DNA of 64,000 bases, from the NCBI GenBank assembly GCA_030054145.1, contig JASGCK010000005.1:1-64000 (forward strand), in the 5' to 3' direction. Below the pieces are notes generated by a model, which saw nothing but the letters and a program-made list of their open reading frames with translations, made no database searches and had not been told where the DNA came from. This DNA comes from Cytophagales bacterium. GTDB lineage: Bacteria; Pseudomonadota; Gammaproteobacteria; Burkholderiales; Burkholderiaceae_C. The translations under genes and the position numbers were made by a program. Below, piece by piece: positions 16,369 through 26,957 of the stretch. Every line of letters starts with the position of its first letter. Within the stretch, counting starts at the first letter, position 1.

Positions 16369-17520
16369 CTAGATGGGTATTTTTGATTGCATATGCATGG
16401 CGAGCGCTTTAGCAAGCAAAGGCGGAACCGCATTACCCACTTGGTCGTCTTGAGTTGTCCATTTAGCTTTTCGGGTTAAATTTCCGAAAAATCGATAATC
16501 ATCGTCAAACGATTGCAGGCGTGCAGCTTCTCGTACGGTCGTACCCCTTGGAACAATAGGATGCAATAAATCTGTTCGGTGATTGCAGGTCACGGTTCTG
16601 GATGGACGACTTCGGTGCAATTTAAAAACATTTGTCTTTTTCGTCCGCAGTTCTATTGGTACCTGGGAGTTATCGCCTCCCTCTGGGATGGCTGCGTAGC
16701 GTTCGACAACTCGTTCACTATGAGAGGTCGCACGATGATTGAAGATGATGCCTTCAAATCTAACACCACGACGCGCGCGCTGATAGTCGTTTGTGTAATT
16801 GCCTGAGTGTAGTAATTCTTCATTTCCTTCGCCCTGATAAATGATAGGCAGATCCGACAAGGCATCCCAAACACTAAGTTGCTGACGGCTCTCTAGAAAG
16901 CTAAATTGCTCAGAAATGCGGGAATCCCCGCAACGTGCTGTATGTGTAGGCTCAGGAAAACCAATTGCATCTGTGTCTCTACTACCAATCAGAATAAAAC
17001 GTGGTCTAGCTTGTGGGACACCGTATTCCGCTGCATTTACAGTTTTATATTGGCAGCTATAACCAATACGTTCAAACTCTTTCAAGATGGCTTGTAGAAC
17101 AGTGCCTCCTTGCATACTTATTAAGCCAGATACATTTTCGAAAAGGAAGAAGCGAGGCTGAACGCCGTCAACAACACGAACAAATTCTTTAAACAACTGA
17201 TTACGTGGATCATCCGCTATGCGCTGCCCTGCCAAGCTAAATCCTTGACACGGCGGTCCCCCACAGATGACGGTGGGCTGCCCAATCTTGGTATCAGCCA
17301 ACTCCAAAATTTGATCAACATGTAACCGCCTTAAGTCGCCAACAAAAAAAGGCGTGTTTGGATGATTAAATTGAAATGTTTTTGCCGCCATTTCGTCGTA
17401 ATCAGTCGCCATCAAGGTTTTAAATCCCGCCTGCCGAAAACCTTCAGCCATACCACCAGCGCCTGAAAATAGGTCAATGCTAGTTGGAGGATTAGAGGAT
17501 GATGCTTTATTGATTTTCAT
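16369..17520 (-). CDS. DNA (cytosine-5-)-methyltransferase
   Basis: 383 residues with the ordered C5-methylase motifs: I DLFSGAGGMAEGF (about 16-28), IV GGPPCQGFSLAGQR with catalytic Cys91, VI ENV (128-130), VIII QARPRF (170-175), a target-recognition region around 200-300, IX RPSRTVTCNHRTDLLHP...REAARLQSFDD and X QVGNAVPPLLA (360 onward). It would protect DNA from the adjacent nuclease. The start is ATG 17520, 28 bases from the dehydratase stop. The gene is clearly more AT-rich than the flanking metabolic genes. Confidence 0.92.
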   Translation of the reverse strand: MKINKASSSNPPTSIDLFSGAGGMAEGFRQAGFKTLMATDYDEMAAKTFQFNHPNTPFFVGDLRRLHVDQILELADTKIGQPTVICGGPPCQGFSLAGQRIADDPRNQLFKEFVRVVDGVQPRFFLFENVSGLISMQGGTVLQAILKEFERIGYSCQYKTVNAAEYGVPQARPRFILIGSRDTDAIGFPEPTHTARCGDSRISEQFSFLESRQQLSVWDALSDLPIIYQGEGNEELLHSGNYTNDYQRARRGVRFEGIIFNHRATSHSERVVERYAAIPEGGDNSQVPIELRTKKTNVFKLHRSRPSRTVTCNHRTDLLHPIVPRGTTVREAARLQSFDDDYRFFGNLTRKAKWTTQDDQVGNAVPPLLAKALAMHMQSKIPI

Positions 17521-17548
17521 GAAGGTCAGCTAGTGGCGCGGGATTCGA

Positions 17549-19333
17549 CTAGTGATTATCACGCGGCACAAACGCGCCGCGCTTGCCGCGCAAAAAGTCT
17601 AAATCCACGCCTTCATCAGCTTGTAGCACGGTGTCGGTATAGAGTTTCCAATAGCCTGATGTGAGCTTGGGTTCTAGTGGCTTCCATGCTTTGAGGCGAC
17701 GTGCAATTTCTTCGTCGCTCACGTGCAGGTGCAAGCTGCGTCCTGCTACGTCGAGTGTGATCAGATCGCCGTTTTGCACAATCGCCAAAGCCCCGCCTGC
17801 TGCGGCTTCTGGCGCGGTGTGTAGCACCGTCGTGCCATACGCCGTGCCACTCATGCGGGCATCGCTGACGCGCACCATGTCGGTAATGCCTTTGCGCAAA
17901 ATCTTTTGCGGCAGCGGCATATTGCCCACTTCTGCCATGCCAGGATAGCCTTTGGGGCCGCAGTTTTTGAGCACCATGACGCAGGTCTCGTCGATATCTA
18001 GGTCTTCGTTATCCACGGTTTGATGAAACTCTTCGATGCTTTCAAAAACGACCGCGCGGCCTGTATGCTGCAAGAGTGCTGGTGTGGCCGCGCTGGGCTT
18101 AATCACCGCACCGCGTGGGCACAGGTTGCCGCGCAAAATCACAATGCCGGCCTTGTCTTTGAAAGGTTTGGCCAGCGGCATGATGACATCGGTGTTGTAG
18201 TTCACCGCGTCCGCAATGTTCTCGCCCACCGTAGAGCCGTTCGCCGTCATTGCGTCCAAGTGCAAATGCTGCGCGATTTCTTTCATCACCACGGGCAAGC
18301 CGCCTGCGTAGCAAAAGTCTTCCATCAAATGTTTGCCGCTGGGTTGCAAGTTCACTAAGCACGGCAGGTCGCTACCCAAGCGGTCAAAGTCTTCTAGTTT
18401 CAGATCCACACCCAAGCGCCCCGCCATCGCAATCAAGTGAATGACGGCATTGGTCGAGCCCCCAATTGCCGCCAGTGTTTTGATGGCGTTCTCGAAAGCT
18501 TGGCGAGTCAAAATTTGCGAAATTTTGATGTCTTGCTTAACCAAATCCACAATGCGCCGCCCTGCCATGCGTGCTAACACATTGCGCCTGCCATCTACCG
18601 CTGGATACGCCGCGTTGCCAGGCAGACCAAGGCCTAGCGCCTCGACCATGCTCGCCATCGTGCTGGCTGTGCCCATAGTCATGCAGTGCCCGTGGCTGCG
18701 GTGCATACAGCTTTCGGCTTCAAAAAACTCTTCTAGTTTGAGTGTGCCTGCGCGTACCTGCTCGCTCATGCTCCACACGCCCGTGCCGCTGCCCAGTTCG
18801 CCGCCGCGCCATTTGCCGTTGAGCATAGGGCCACCGCTCACGCCAATGGTGGGTAAATCTGCGCTGGCTGCACCCATGACAAGGCTTGGCGTGGTTTTGT
18901 CGCAGCCCATCAGCAGCACCACGCCGTCAATTGGATTGCCACGGATGGACTCCTCGACGTCCATTGACGCGAGGTTGCGGTAGAGCATGGCGGTGGGGCG
19001 CAAGAGCGTCTCGCCAAGGCTCATCACGGGGAACTCTAGCGGAAAGCCGCCCGCTTCGTACACGCCAATTTTGACTTGCTCGGCAATCGTTCGGAAGTGC
19101 GAATTGCAGGGCGTGAGTTCGGAGAACGTATTGCAAATACCAATCACGGGGCGACCATCAAACTGATCGTGCGGTACGCCTTTGCCTTTAACCCAACTGC
19201 GGTACGCAAAACCATCGCGGTCTTGCCGACCAAACCACGCTTGGCTTCGCAGCTTGGACTCTACATTGGGGTTATGGCTCATGCCTTGCGAAATAGCGCT
19301 TGGGCTGGGTTTTTTCGAGTTGCTGTCCATCAT
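17549..19333 (-). CDS. IlvD/Edd-family sugar-acid dehydratase
   Basis: 594 residues. This is an iron-sulfur dehydratase with FGRQDRDGFAYRSWVKG, CNTFSELTPCNSHFR, LLMGCDKTTPSLVMGAASADLP (cluster Cys), SCMHRSHGHCMTMGTASTM (cluster Cys) and RVSDARMSGTAYGTTVLH. The N-terminal RSW.KG and the HCMTMGTAST segment are closer to L-arabinonate/galactonate-type dehydratases than to the branched-chain enzyme IlvD. The reaction is aldonic acid to 2-keto-3-deoxy acid plus water. It is divergent from a D-2-hydroxyacid dehydrogenase and a sugar ABC importer, consistent with sugar-acid catabolism. The exact substrate is not readable. Confidence 0.85.
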   Translation of the reverse strand: MMDSNSKKPSPSAISQGMSHNPNVESKLRSQAWFGRQDRDGFAYRSWVKGKGVPHDQFDGRPVIGICNTFSELTPCNSHFRTIAEQVKIGVYEAGGFPLEFPVMSLGETLLRPTAMLYRNLASMDVEESIRGNPIDGVVLLMGCDKTTPSLVMGAASADLPTIGVSGGPMLNGKWRGGELGSGTGVWSMSEQVRAGTLKLEEFFEAESCMHRSHGHCMTMGTASTMASMVEALGLGLPGNAAYPAVDGRRNVLARMAGRRIVDLVKQDIKISQILTRQAFENAIKTLAAIGGSTNAVIHLIAMAGRLGVDLKLEDFDRLGSDLPCLVNLQPSGKHLMEDFCYAGGLPVVMKEIAQHLHLDAMTANGSTVGENIADAVNYNTDVIMPLAKPFKDKAGIVILRGNLCPRGAVIKPSAATPALLQHTGRAVVFESIEEFHQTVDNEDLDIDETCVMVLKNCGPKGYPGMAEVGNMPLPQKILRKGITDMVRVSDARMSGTAYGTTVLHTAPEAAAGGALAIVQNGDLITLDVAGRSLHLHVSDEEIARRLKAWKPLEPKLTSGYWKLYTDTVLQADEGVDLDFLRGKRGAFVPRDNH

Positions 19334-19404
19334 GTGTCGCTTTCAAAATAAGGTACTTTGATTATGGGCATACTCAGAACTTTCTAACTCCGCACTTTCC
19401 CGAT
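19334..19404. promoter_or_regulatory. divergent promoter region, dehydratase / dehydrogenase
   Basis: The 71-base gap separates the minus-strand dehydratase start from the plus-strand dehydrogenase start, so promoters for both must lie in or very near it. It is more AT-rich than the flanks (ATAAGGTACTTTGATTATGG). No clear operator could be assigned, and no regulator gene is adjacent. Confidence 0.4.
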
Positions 19405-20370
19405 ATGAGCACAACTAAACCCGAAATCCTCGCCGTCATGCCCTTGCCGCCGTATGCGCGTGCACAGCTTGATGTGCACTATACCGTTCACGATCGCATC
19501 CACCTATCCGCGCCCGCAGCGTTTGCCGCAGTCGCCCCGCACATCCGCGCCATTGTGGGTTCGGGCGAGGCCAAAGTACCGCGTGAGCTGATGGTGCAGA
19601 TGCCCAATTTGAAAATGGTCTCCGTCATTGGTGTGGGCTATGACGGCGTGGACACCGCTGCTGCCAACGAGCTGGGCATCCAAGTCACGCACACGCCCGA
19701 TGTGCTAAACGATGATGTGGCTGATTTGGCGCTGGGGCTGATGCTGTGCGCCGCACGCAAGTTGCCGCAGGCCGATCAGTACGTGCGTCAAGGCTTGTGG
19801 GCAACGCAAGGTGCGATGCCGCTGGCACGCAAAGTAAGTGGCTCGCGTGTGGGCATTGTGGGTATGGGGCGCATCGGCAAAACCATTGCCAAACGCTGTG
19901 CGGCGTTCGATATGCCCATTAGCTATACGGCGCGTTCCAGTAAAGCAGATTTGCCCTTCACGTTTTATGCCAACGCAAAAGAGCTAGCGGCGAACGTGGA
20001 TTTTTTAGTTGTCATTACGCCAGGCGGCGCTGCGACCAAAGGCCTGATTAACGCCGAGGTATTGGCGGCGCTTGGCAAAGGCGCGGGCGAGGGTTATTTG
20101 GTGAACGTGGCACGCGGCACGGTGATTGATCAACCCGCACTGATTGATGCGCTGCAAAAGGGCATCATTGCAGGCGCGGGACTAGATGTGTTTGATGGCG
20201 AACCGCAAGTGCCCGACGCTTTCTTTTCGATGGCTAACGTGACGCTGGCGCCGCACGTCGGTAGCGCAACCAACGCTACGCGCAAAGCGATGGCGGATTT
20301 GGCGCTACTGAACCTCGCTAACTTTTATGCAGGCAAACCATTGGCGACCCCTGTACCTGAGTGCCGTTAA
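19405..20370 (+). CDS. D-isomer-specific 2-hydroxyacid dehydrogenase
   Basis: 321 residues from ATG 19405. It has the GSGEAKVPRELM start of the family, the NAD-binding motif VGIVGMGRIGKTIAKR, catalytic Arg in VNVARGTVID, Glu in DGEPQVPD and His in LAPHVGSAT. Relatives reduce glyoxylate, hydroxypyruvate or 2-ketogluconate. The position opposite a sugar-acid dehydratase and before an ABC importer suggests 2-keto sugar acids or hydroxypyruvate as substrate (inference). Its last 18 bases are tandemly duplicated just past the stop. Confidence 0.88.
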   Translation: MSTTKPEILAVMPLPPYARAQLDVHYTVHDRIHLSAPAAFAAVAPHIRAIVGSGEAKVPRELMVQMPNLKMVSVIGVGYDGVDTAAANELGIQVTHTPDVLNDDVADLALGLMLCAARKLPQADQYVRQGLWATQGAMPLARKVSGSRVGIVGMGRIGKTIAKRCAAFDMPISYTARSSKADLPFTFYANAKELAANVDFLVVITPGGAATKGLINAEVLAALGKGAGEGYLVNVARGTVIDQPALIDALQKGIIAGAGLDVFDGEPQVPDAFFSMANVTLAPHVGSATNATRKAMADLALLNLANFYAGKPLATPVPECR

Positions 20371-20394
20371 ACACTTGAGTGCAGGTAAACACCT
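20359..20394 (+). repeat. 18-bp tandem duplication across a stop codon
   Basis: Two adjacent 18-base copies (GAGTGCCGTTAAACACTT and GAGTGCAGGTAAACACCT) differ at three positions. The first is the end of the dehydrogenase gene (Glu-Cys-Arg-stop). The second also reads Glu-Cys-Arg-stop, with the Arg codon changed synonymously. Confidence 0.75.
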
Positions 20395-20459
20395 ATGTCA
20401 AGCGTCACTAAAGTCTCTTAAGATACCGCTACCATTTTTACTACTTATAGGAGCAATTG

Positions 20460-21839
20460 ATGAAGTTAAAACTCATTTTGGCGGCTGGTTTATTGGCAAT
20501 GGGTGCAGTCACAACCAGTGCCGCCTTTGCCCAAGAAAAAATCACTATTTGGTGGGCGAAGGGCTATTACCCACAAGAAGATCAGGGCATGTTTGATGCC
20601 ATCAAAAAATTTGAAGCAAAAAATCCAAAGTACAAGATTGACTTGTCACTGTATGCGCCGCAAGAAACCGTGCCAAAACTGGTGGCATCGATGGATGCCA
20701 ATAATCCGCCCGATGTGGCTTACGGTGACGTTTTAGATTTCCAAGTCGCTGCGAAGTGGGCGTATGAAAACAAGCTCGCAGATATCAGCTCCCTGATTGA
20801 TCCATTGCGTGCTAAGTTTGAACCACAAGCGCTGTCCACCACATTCCTCTACAACAATACAAGCGGAAAACGCGCCTATTTTGCATTCCCAATTAAGCAG
20901 CAAACCATGCATATCCAATATTGGAAAGATATGTTGGCCGATGCGGGCTTTAAAGAGAGCGATATTCCTAAAGACTGGAAGGGTTATTGGAGTTTTTGGT
21001 GCGAGAAAGTGCAACCTGCTTATCGCCAAAAAACAAATTCACGTGTTTACGGAACGGGCTTCCCAATGGGCGTGGATTCGAGTGATTCATTCTTCTCGTT
21101 CCTCACGTTTATGGATGCCCATAACGTGAAGCTGGTTAACGACTCCGGCAAGCTCTTGGTGGACGATCCATCGGTGCGTCAGGGCTTGATCAGCGCCGTC
21201 ACCGACTACACCAGCGTTTATGGCAAGGGCTGCACACCGCCTTCCTCGACAACCTGGAAAGACCCTGACAACAATGTCGCGTTCCATAACAAATCCATCA
21301 TCATGACGCACAATGCAACGATTTCGATTGCAGCCAAGTGGTTGGATGATGCGAACAATGCCAAGCTCTCGCAAGCTGAACGTGATGTGGCTAAGAAAAA
21401 CTACGAGCAAAATATTGCAACGGCGGGCTTCCCAGCCAAGCCAGACGGCAGCAAGATGACGTACCGCTCGGCGGTAAAAGTGGGGGTGATTTTTGATGCG
21501 GCTAAAAACAAAGAAGGCGCTAAAAAGTTTGTCTCATTCTTATTGGAAGATGCCAACTTAACGCCATACGTCGAGGCCTCACTGGGTCGTTGGTTCCCTG
21601 TGACCAAAGCGGGGCAGCAAAGTGCGTTCTGGAAAAAAGACGCGCACCGCACGGCTGTTTACAACCAGTTTATGGCAGGAACCACACCGTTTGAATTTAC
21701 TAAAAACTACAAGTTCACAACGCTCAATAACGAGAACGTTTGGGCCAAAGCAATGAACCGTGTATTGAGTGAAAAATGGCCTGTCGATAAGGCGGTTGAC
21801 GAAATGATTGCGCGTATCAAAACGGTTGCAGGTAATTAA
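20460..21839 (+). CDS. sugar ABC transporter, extracellular solute-binding protein (family 1)
   Basis: 459 residues from ATG 20460, with AGGAG six bases upstream. A signal peptide ends at AFAQ (residue 22). The mature protein begins EKITIWWAKGYYPQEDQGM, as expected for family 1 carbohydrate-binding proteins, with NNPPDVAYGDVLDFQV and repeated aromatic residues near the cleft. It delivers substrate to the two permeases and ATPase encoded downstream in the same orientation. Genetic context (dehydratase and hydroxyacid dehydrogenase) suggests a sugar, sugar alcohol or sugar acid. Confidence 0.9.
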   Translation: MKLKLILAAGLLAMGAVTTSAAFAQEKITIWWAKGYYPQEDQGMFDAIKKFEAKNPKYKIDLSLYAPQETVPKLVASMDANNPPDVAYGDVLDFQVAAKWAYENKLADISSLIDPLRAKFEPQALSTTFLYNNTSGKRAYFAFPIKQQTMHIQYWKDMLADAGFKESDIPKDWKGYWSFWCEKVQPAYRQKTNSRVYGTGFPMGVDSSDSFFSFLTFMDAHNVKLVNDSGKLLVDDPSVRQGLISAVTDYTSVYGKGCTPPSSTTWKDPDNNVAFHNKSIIMTHNATISIAAKWLDDANNAKLSQAERDVAKKNYEQNIATAGFPAKPDGSKMTYRSAVKVGVIFDAAKNKEGAKKFVSFLLEDANLTPYVEASLGRWFPVTKAGQQSAFWKKDAHRTAVYNQFMAGTTPFEFTKNYKFTTLNNENVWAKAMNRVLSEKWPVDKAVDEMIARIKTVAGN

Positions 21840-21868
21840 AAACCTAATCCACGTACAACAAGCTCACG

Positions 21869-22690
21869 ATGCGTAATCAAACGTGGCAAGCATGGGGACG
21901 ATTATTTGTCGTCCCCTATTTGCTTTTCTTTCTTGTTTTTGTGCTTTATCCTGTTGGGTATGGGCTTTGGCTAGCGCGTCATCCATCGAGCTACGAGACG
22001 CTATTTGCCGACCCAATTTTTTATCGAACAGTCGTCAATACCGTTATCTTTTTGGTTGTGGCGATTAACATCAAAATGTTGATCGCGCTGCTCTTGTCGG
22101 GCTTTTTTATTCAAGCGCGGTGGTGGATTAAAGTCTTATCCGTTTTGTTTATTTTGCCTTGGGCCGTACCGTCAATCCCAACGATTTTGTCCGTGCGTTT
22201 TATGCTAAACCCTGAGTGGGGTGTCATCAATACCACGATCTTTAACTTGACGGGCCTGGACGGGCCTAATTGGCTGAATGATCCAGCGCTCGCGCTGTCG
22301 TTCTCGATGGTGATGCACGTGTGGAAGTCGCTGCCATTTTGGACCTTGATTTTGATTTCGGCGCGTCTGTCCATTCCGTCTGAGCAATACGAAGCGGCTT
22401 CGGTGGATGGTGCGACGAAGTGGCAAAAATTTAGATTTATCACATGGCCATCGGTCAAAACCATGTACTTCACATCGACTATTTTGTCGATGATTTGGAC
22501 GCTGGGCGATTTCAATAGCGTGTACCTGCTCACAGGCGGCGGGCCTGCTGATTTGACCCATGTGCTGGCAACGCTGGGCATTCGCTATCTGCGACTTGAT
22601 CAAATTGATGTGGCGATGGCAAGCATTGTGGTGGCACTACCTTTTGTGCTTCCGCTGGTGTACATCATGATGAAGCGTCTCTCCAAGTAG
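21869..22690 (+). CDS. sugar ABC transporter permease (MalF type)
   Basis: 273 residues with six predicted membrane segments, beginning LFVVPYLLFFLVFVLYPVGYG. The EAA loop that contacts the ATPase reads YEAASVDGATKWQKFRFITWPS (within residues 170-195), followed by LLTGGGPADLTHVLATL, typical of MalF-like permeases. It is slightly short at the first periplasmic loop compared with MalF itself, as in other CUT1 importers. It starts 29 bases after the binding-protein gene. Confidence 0.9.
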   Translation: MRNQTWQAWGRLFVVPYLLFFLVFVLYPVGYGLWLARHPSSYETLFADPIFYRTVVNTVIFLVVAINIKMLIALLLSGFFIQARWWIKVLSVLFILPWAVPSIPTILSVRFMLNPEWGVINTTIFNLTGLDGPNWLNDPALALSFSMVMHVWKSLPFWTLILISARLSIPSEQYEAASVDGATKWQKFRFITWPSVKTMYFTSTILSMIWTLGDFNSVYLLTGGGPADLTHVLATLGIRYLRLDQIDVAMASIVVALPFVLPLVYIMMKRLSK

Positions 22691-22702
22691 GTCGGTAGGT
22701 CG

Positions 22703-23560
22703 ATGCTAAAAATGAATAAAACTTTCAAAGCTGTATCAAACGAGGCCAAGCTATTGCTGATTGGCATTCCTGTGTTTTTGTGGACGATGATCCCTGTCTA
22801 CCATATGTTTTTGTTTGCTATTTCTAGCAAGGACTCCGCAACATCGGGCAGGCTTTGGCCGAAAGACCCCACGCTTAAAAACTTTGAAACGGTGTTTACG
22901 CAAGGGCACTTTTACCTTAACCATTTTTGGCAGCAACTTGGCAACTCGTTCATCATTGCGTTGTCGGTTGGCTTTATTACGCTGTTTGTCTCAACGCTGG
23001 CGGCGTTTGCAATTAGTCGCCTGAAGGTGCGCGGCGGACGTGCCGTGCTTAACTTGGCGCTGTTTACTTACTTTATTCCCGCCGCTTTCTTGGCCGTTCC
23101 CATGTACAAAACGATGGCGAATTATGGCTTGCTCAACAACCATTGGTCGCTGATTTTGGCGATGGTCACCATTGCGTCGCCGTATTGCATTTGGGTACTC
23201 AAGCAAGCTTCTGATAAGTTGCCGTTTGAGCTGGATGAGGCGGCGCGTATGGACGGCGCAACGCCGCTACAACTCTTTCGTTTGGTGTACTTGCCGCTCA
23301 TGGTTCCCTCGATGGTGGCGGTGGGCATTTATGCGCTGCTCTTGGCTTGGAATGAATATTTGTATGCGTTTTTATTGCTCTCCAAAGAGTCCGATTTAAC
23401 CTTAGCCGTTGCCTTAGGTAACTTTTTGGGTTCCGACGATTCACCCTGGGAGGTGTTGATGGCGACGGGCTGTGTGTACGCCCTTCCACCAGCTGCGATT
23501 TATTACGTCTTCAAGCGCTACATGGTCTCAGGGCTAACGGCTGGTGCGGTGAAGAGCTAA
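22703..23560 (+). CDS. sugar ABC transporter permease (MalG type)
   Basis: 285 residues, six membrane segments; Met4 is an alternative start. The EAA motif is LDEAARMDGATPLQLFRLVYLPL (about residues 172-194). Other MalG-like features are LKNFETVF near the N-terminus, NSFIIALSVGFITLFVSTLAAFAISR and the C-terminal FKRYMVSGLTAGAVKS, with the gate-associated GLTAGAVK that ends CUT1 permeases. It lies 12 bases after the MalF-type gene. Confidence 0.92.
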   Translation: MLKMNKTFKAVSNEAKLLLIGIPVFLWTMIPVYHMFLFAISSKDSATSGRLWPKDPTLKNFETVFTQGHFYLNHFWQQLGNSFIIALSVGFITLFVSTLAAFAISRLKVRGGRAVLNLALFTYFIPAAFLAVPMYKTMANYGLLNNHWSLILAMVTIASPYCIWVLKQASDKLPFELDEAARMDGATPLQLFRLVYLPLMVPSMVAVGIYALLLAWNEYLYAFLLLSKESDLTLAVALGNFLGSDDSPWEVLMATGCVYALPPAAIYYVFKRYMVSGLTAGAVKS

Positions 23561-23585
23561 GTAATTTAAGAGTTTAGGGAACATC

Positions 23586-24659
23586 ATGGCATCACTCAAA
23601 TTTGACAATATTCAAAAATCATTTGGCACAGGCAAGTCTGCGGTCAAGATCATTCACGGCATTAGCTTCGACATTGCCAATGGCGAATTCGTTGTATTGG
23701 TTGGACCTTCGGGCTGTGGCAAATCGACTTTGCTGCGTATGCTGGCGGGCTTAGAGGACATTACGGGCGGCGAAATTTCGATTGATGGCACGGTCGTTAA
23801 CGAGATGGAATCCAAAGATCGCGATATTGCTATGGTGTTCCAAAGCTATGCGCTTTATCCGCACATGACGGTGGGCGAGAACATGGCGTTTAGTCTCAAG
23901 CTGCGTAAGGCGGATCAAGCAGAGACCAGCGAGCGTGTGCAACGCGCCGCCAAAATTTTGAATTTAGACGCACTGCTCCATCGCTATCCTCGCGAGCTCT
24001 CGGGCGGACAGCGTCAGCGCGTGGCAATGGGGCGCGCCATTGTGCGTGACCCAAAAGTCTTTTTGTTCGACGAGCCGCTCTCTAACTTGGATGCCAAGCT
24101 GCGCGTGGCGATGCGGGCGGAAATCAAGGCGTTACATCAACGTTTGAAAACGACAACGGTGTACGTCACGCACGATCAAATTGAAGCGATGACGATGGCG
24201 GATCGCATCGTGGTCATGCACGACGGCATTGTGGAGCAAATCGGCACGCCACTGGAGTTATTTGACCATCCCAAAAATTTATTTGTCGCGCAATTTATTG
24301 GCTCTCCTGCGATGAATGTGGTGCAAGGCGTTGTCAGCGCGGGCACCATCATGGCCGAGGGACAACAATGGCCTATGCCTACCCAGACCAGTACGCGACT
24401 TGCAGACAATCAAAAAGTTCATTACGGCATCCGACCAACCGATATTCGTATTGGCGCTGTGGGCGAGGGTGTCGCTGCCAAGGTTGTGGTTGTCGAGCCT
24501 ACGGGAGCCGAGACCGAATTGCTCGTGCAAGTGGGCGCGTCAAAACTCGTGGTGGTGCTGCATGGCCGCACCGATGCCAAACCCGATGACATGATTGGCC
24601 TTGTCATTCAAGCGGACAAGGTTCATTTGTTTGATGACGCGAGCGAGCAGCGGGTTTAA
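23586..24659 (+). CDS. sugar ABC transporter ATPase (MalK/UgpC type)
   Basis: 357 residues. Walker A is GPSGCGKST (40-48), the Q-loop [14 protein letters not shown], the signature [17 protein letters not shown], Walker [17 protein letters not shown] and the switch His in [16 protein letters not shown]. Residues about 240-357 form the TOBE/OB regulatory domain ([24 protein letters not shown]), typical of CUT1 ATPases, which energise sugar import. It completes the operon with the binding protein and two permeases and converges on argC. Confidence 0.93.
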   Translation: MASLKFDNIQKSFGTGKSAVKIIHGISFDIANGEFVVLVGPSGCGKSTLLRMLAGLEDITGGEISIDGTVVNEMESKDRDIAMVFQSYALYPHMTVGENMAFSLKLRKADQAETSERVQRAAKILNLDALLHRYPRELSGGQRQRVAMGRAIVRDPKVFLFDEPLSNLDAKLRVAMRAEIKALHQRLKTTTVYVTHDQIEAMTMADRIVVMHDGIVEQIGTPLELFDHPKNLFVAQFIGSPAMNVVQGVVSAGTIMAEGQQWPMPTQTSTRLADNQKVHYGIRPTDIRIGAVGEGVAAKVVVVEPTGAETELLVQVGASKLVVVLHGRTDAKPDDMIGLVIQADKVHLFDDASEQRV

Positions 24660-24688
24660 CCATCTCAGCTCCTCACCTCCCCGCTTCA

Positions 24689-25612
24689 TCAGTCCAGCCC
24701 CAGCATCAGCTTTAAATTTTGCACCGCTGCACCGCTAGCGCCTTTGCCAAGGTTGTCTAGCTTGGCAACCAACACCGCTTGCCCTAATGCATCGTTACCG
24801 TAAACACTCAACTCCATATTGTTCGTGCCATTCAATGCCGTGGGCTCCATGCGCCCAGACGCAAGTGGCGCAACCACACGCACACACTCACTATCCGCAT
24901 AGTGCGCACGCAGGGCATCTTCTAATTGCTGCGCGTTTTTAACGCCGTTCATCAAATCAAAATGCAAGCTGATTTGGTCAAGCATGCCCGTATGGAAATT
25001 GCCCACCGCTGGCACAAAAATCGGGCGGCGCGTAAGTCCCGCATATTTTTGCAACTCGGGCACATGTTTGTGCGCAAGGCCAAGACCATACACCTCAAGC
25101 GGCGGGGCGTTCTTTGTGACTTCGTAGGCTTCAATCATTTGCCGCCCGCCGCCCGAGTAACCCGAAAAGCCCTGCATGACGACGGGATAGTCGCGCGGAA
25201 GCAAACCCGCATCAATCAAAGGACGAAGCAGCGCAATGCCACCCGTGGGATAGCAGCCAGGATTGGCTACGTATTGCGCATTTTTAATCGCGTCGGTTTG
25301 CGTTGCACATAGCTCGGCAAAACCGTAAACCCAACCTGCTGCTGTGCGATGCGCCGTGGAGGAGTCAATCACACGCGGTCTTTTGCCTGACAAAGTCTCA
25401 ATCACTGCCACCGACTCTTTTGCTGCATCATCATGCAAACACAAAATCACCAAATCCGCCTCGGCCATCCAATCGCGTTTGGCCGATGCGTCTTTGCGCA
25501 GCGCCGGATCAATACTGAGCAAAGCCACGCTGGGCATGGCCTGCAAGCGTTCGCGGATTTGCAAGCCAGTCGTTCCAGCTTCGCCGTCAATAAAGATCTT
25601 GTGTTGCGTCAT
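24689..25612 (-). CDS. argC: N-acetyl-gamma-glutamyl-phosphate reductase, short type
   Basis: 307 residues from ATG 25612, the length of the ArgC type 2 group. Features are [18 protein letters not shown] (NADP site), IDSSTAHR, the catalytic Cys in NPGCYPTG and the downstream [18 protein letters not shown]. The enzyme reduces N-acetylglutamyl phosphate in arginine synthesis. It stands alone, convergent with the sugar ABC operon and divergent from sucC, as often seen for argC in proteobacteria. Confidence 0.92.
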   Translation of the reverse strand: MTQHKIFIDGEAGTTGLQIRERLQAMPSVALLSIDPALRKDASAKRDWMAEADLVILCLHDDAAKESVAVIETLSGKRPRVIDSSTAHRTAAGWVYGFAELCATQTDAIKNAQYVANPGCYPTGGIALLRPLIDAGLLPRDYPVVMQGFSGYSGGGRQMIEAYEVTKNAPPLEVYGLGLAHKHVPELQKYAGLTRRPIFVPAVGNFHTGMLDQISLHFDLMNGVKNAQQLEDALRAHYADSECVRVVAPLASGRMEPTALNGTNNMELSVYGNDALGQAVLVAKLDNLGKGASGAAVQNLKLMLGLD

Positions 25613-25702
25613 TTTTGAGTCAGTTTTGGTGCAATGCAACATGATACATTACGCGCTTCGTTTCATTCAACGTTTCCCCTCCAACCATCCTCAAGGTTTT
25701 GC

Positions 25703-26863
<1,161 letters not shown>

Positions 26864-26870
26864 ACCCATT

Positions 26871-26936
26871 CCGTTCGCACCCTGAGCCCATCGAAGGGCT
26901 TGCTGACATAGGCTTCGACAAGCTCAAATCAAACGG
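26871..26936. repeat. REP-like palindromic element between sucC and sucD
   Basis: Imperfect inverted repeat with ends CCGTTCG and the core CTGAGC...TCGAAGG, then CTTCGACAAGCTC near the other arm. Two related copies lie inside glcF (52070) and glcE (59197). In the sucCD transcript it could form a stem-loop that modulates RNA stability between the two genes. Confidence 0.7.
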
Positions 26937-26957
26937 TCACATAAAAAGGAAAAAATT

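Noticed and set aside
18441..18983. 180-codon plus-strand frame opposite the dehydratase
   Set aside because: Antisense to a strongly conserved dehydratase, with no motif.
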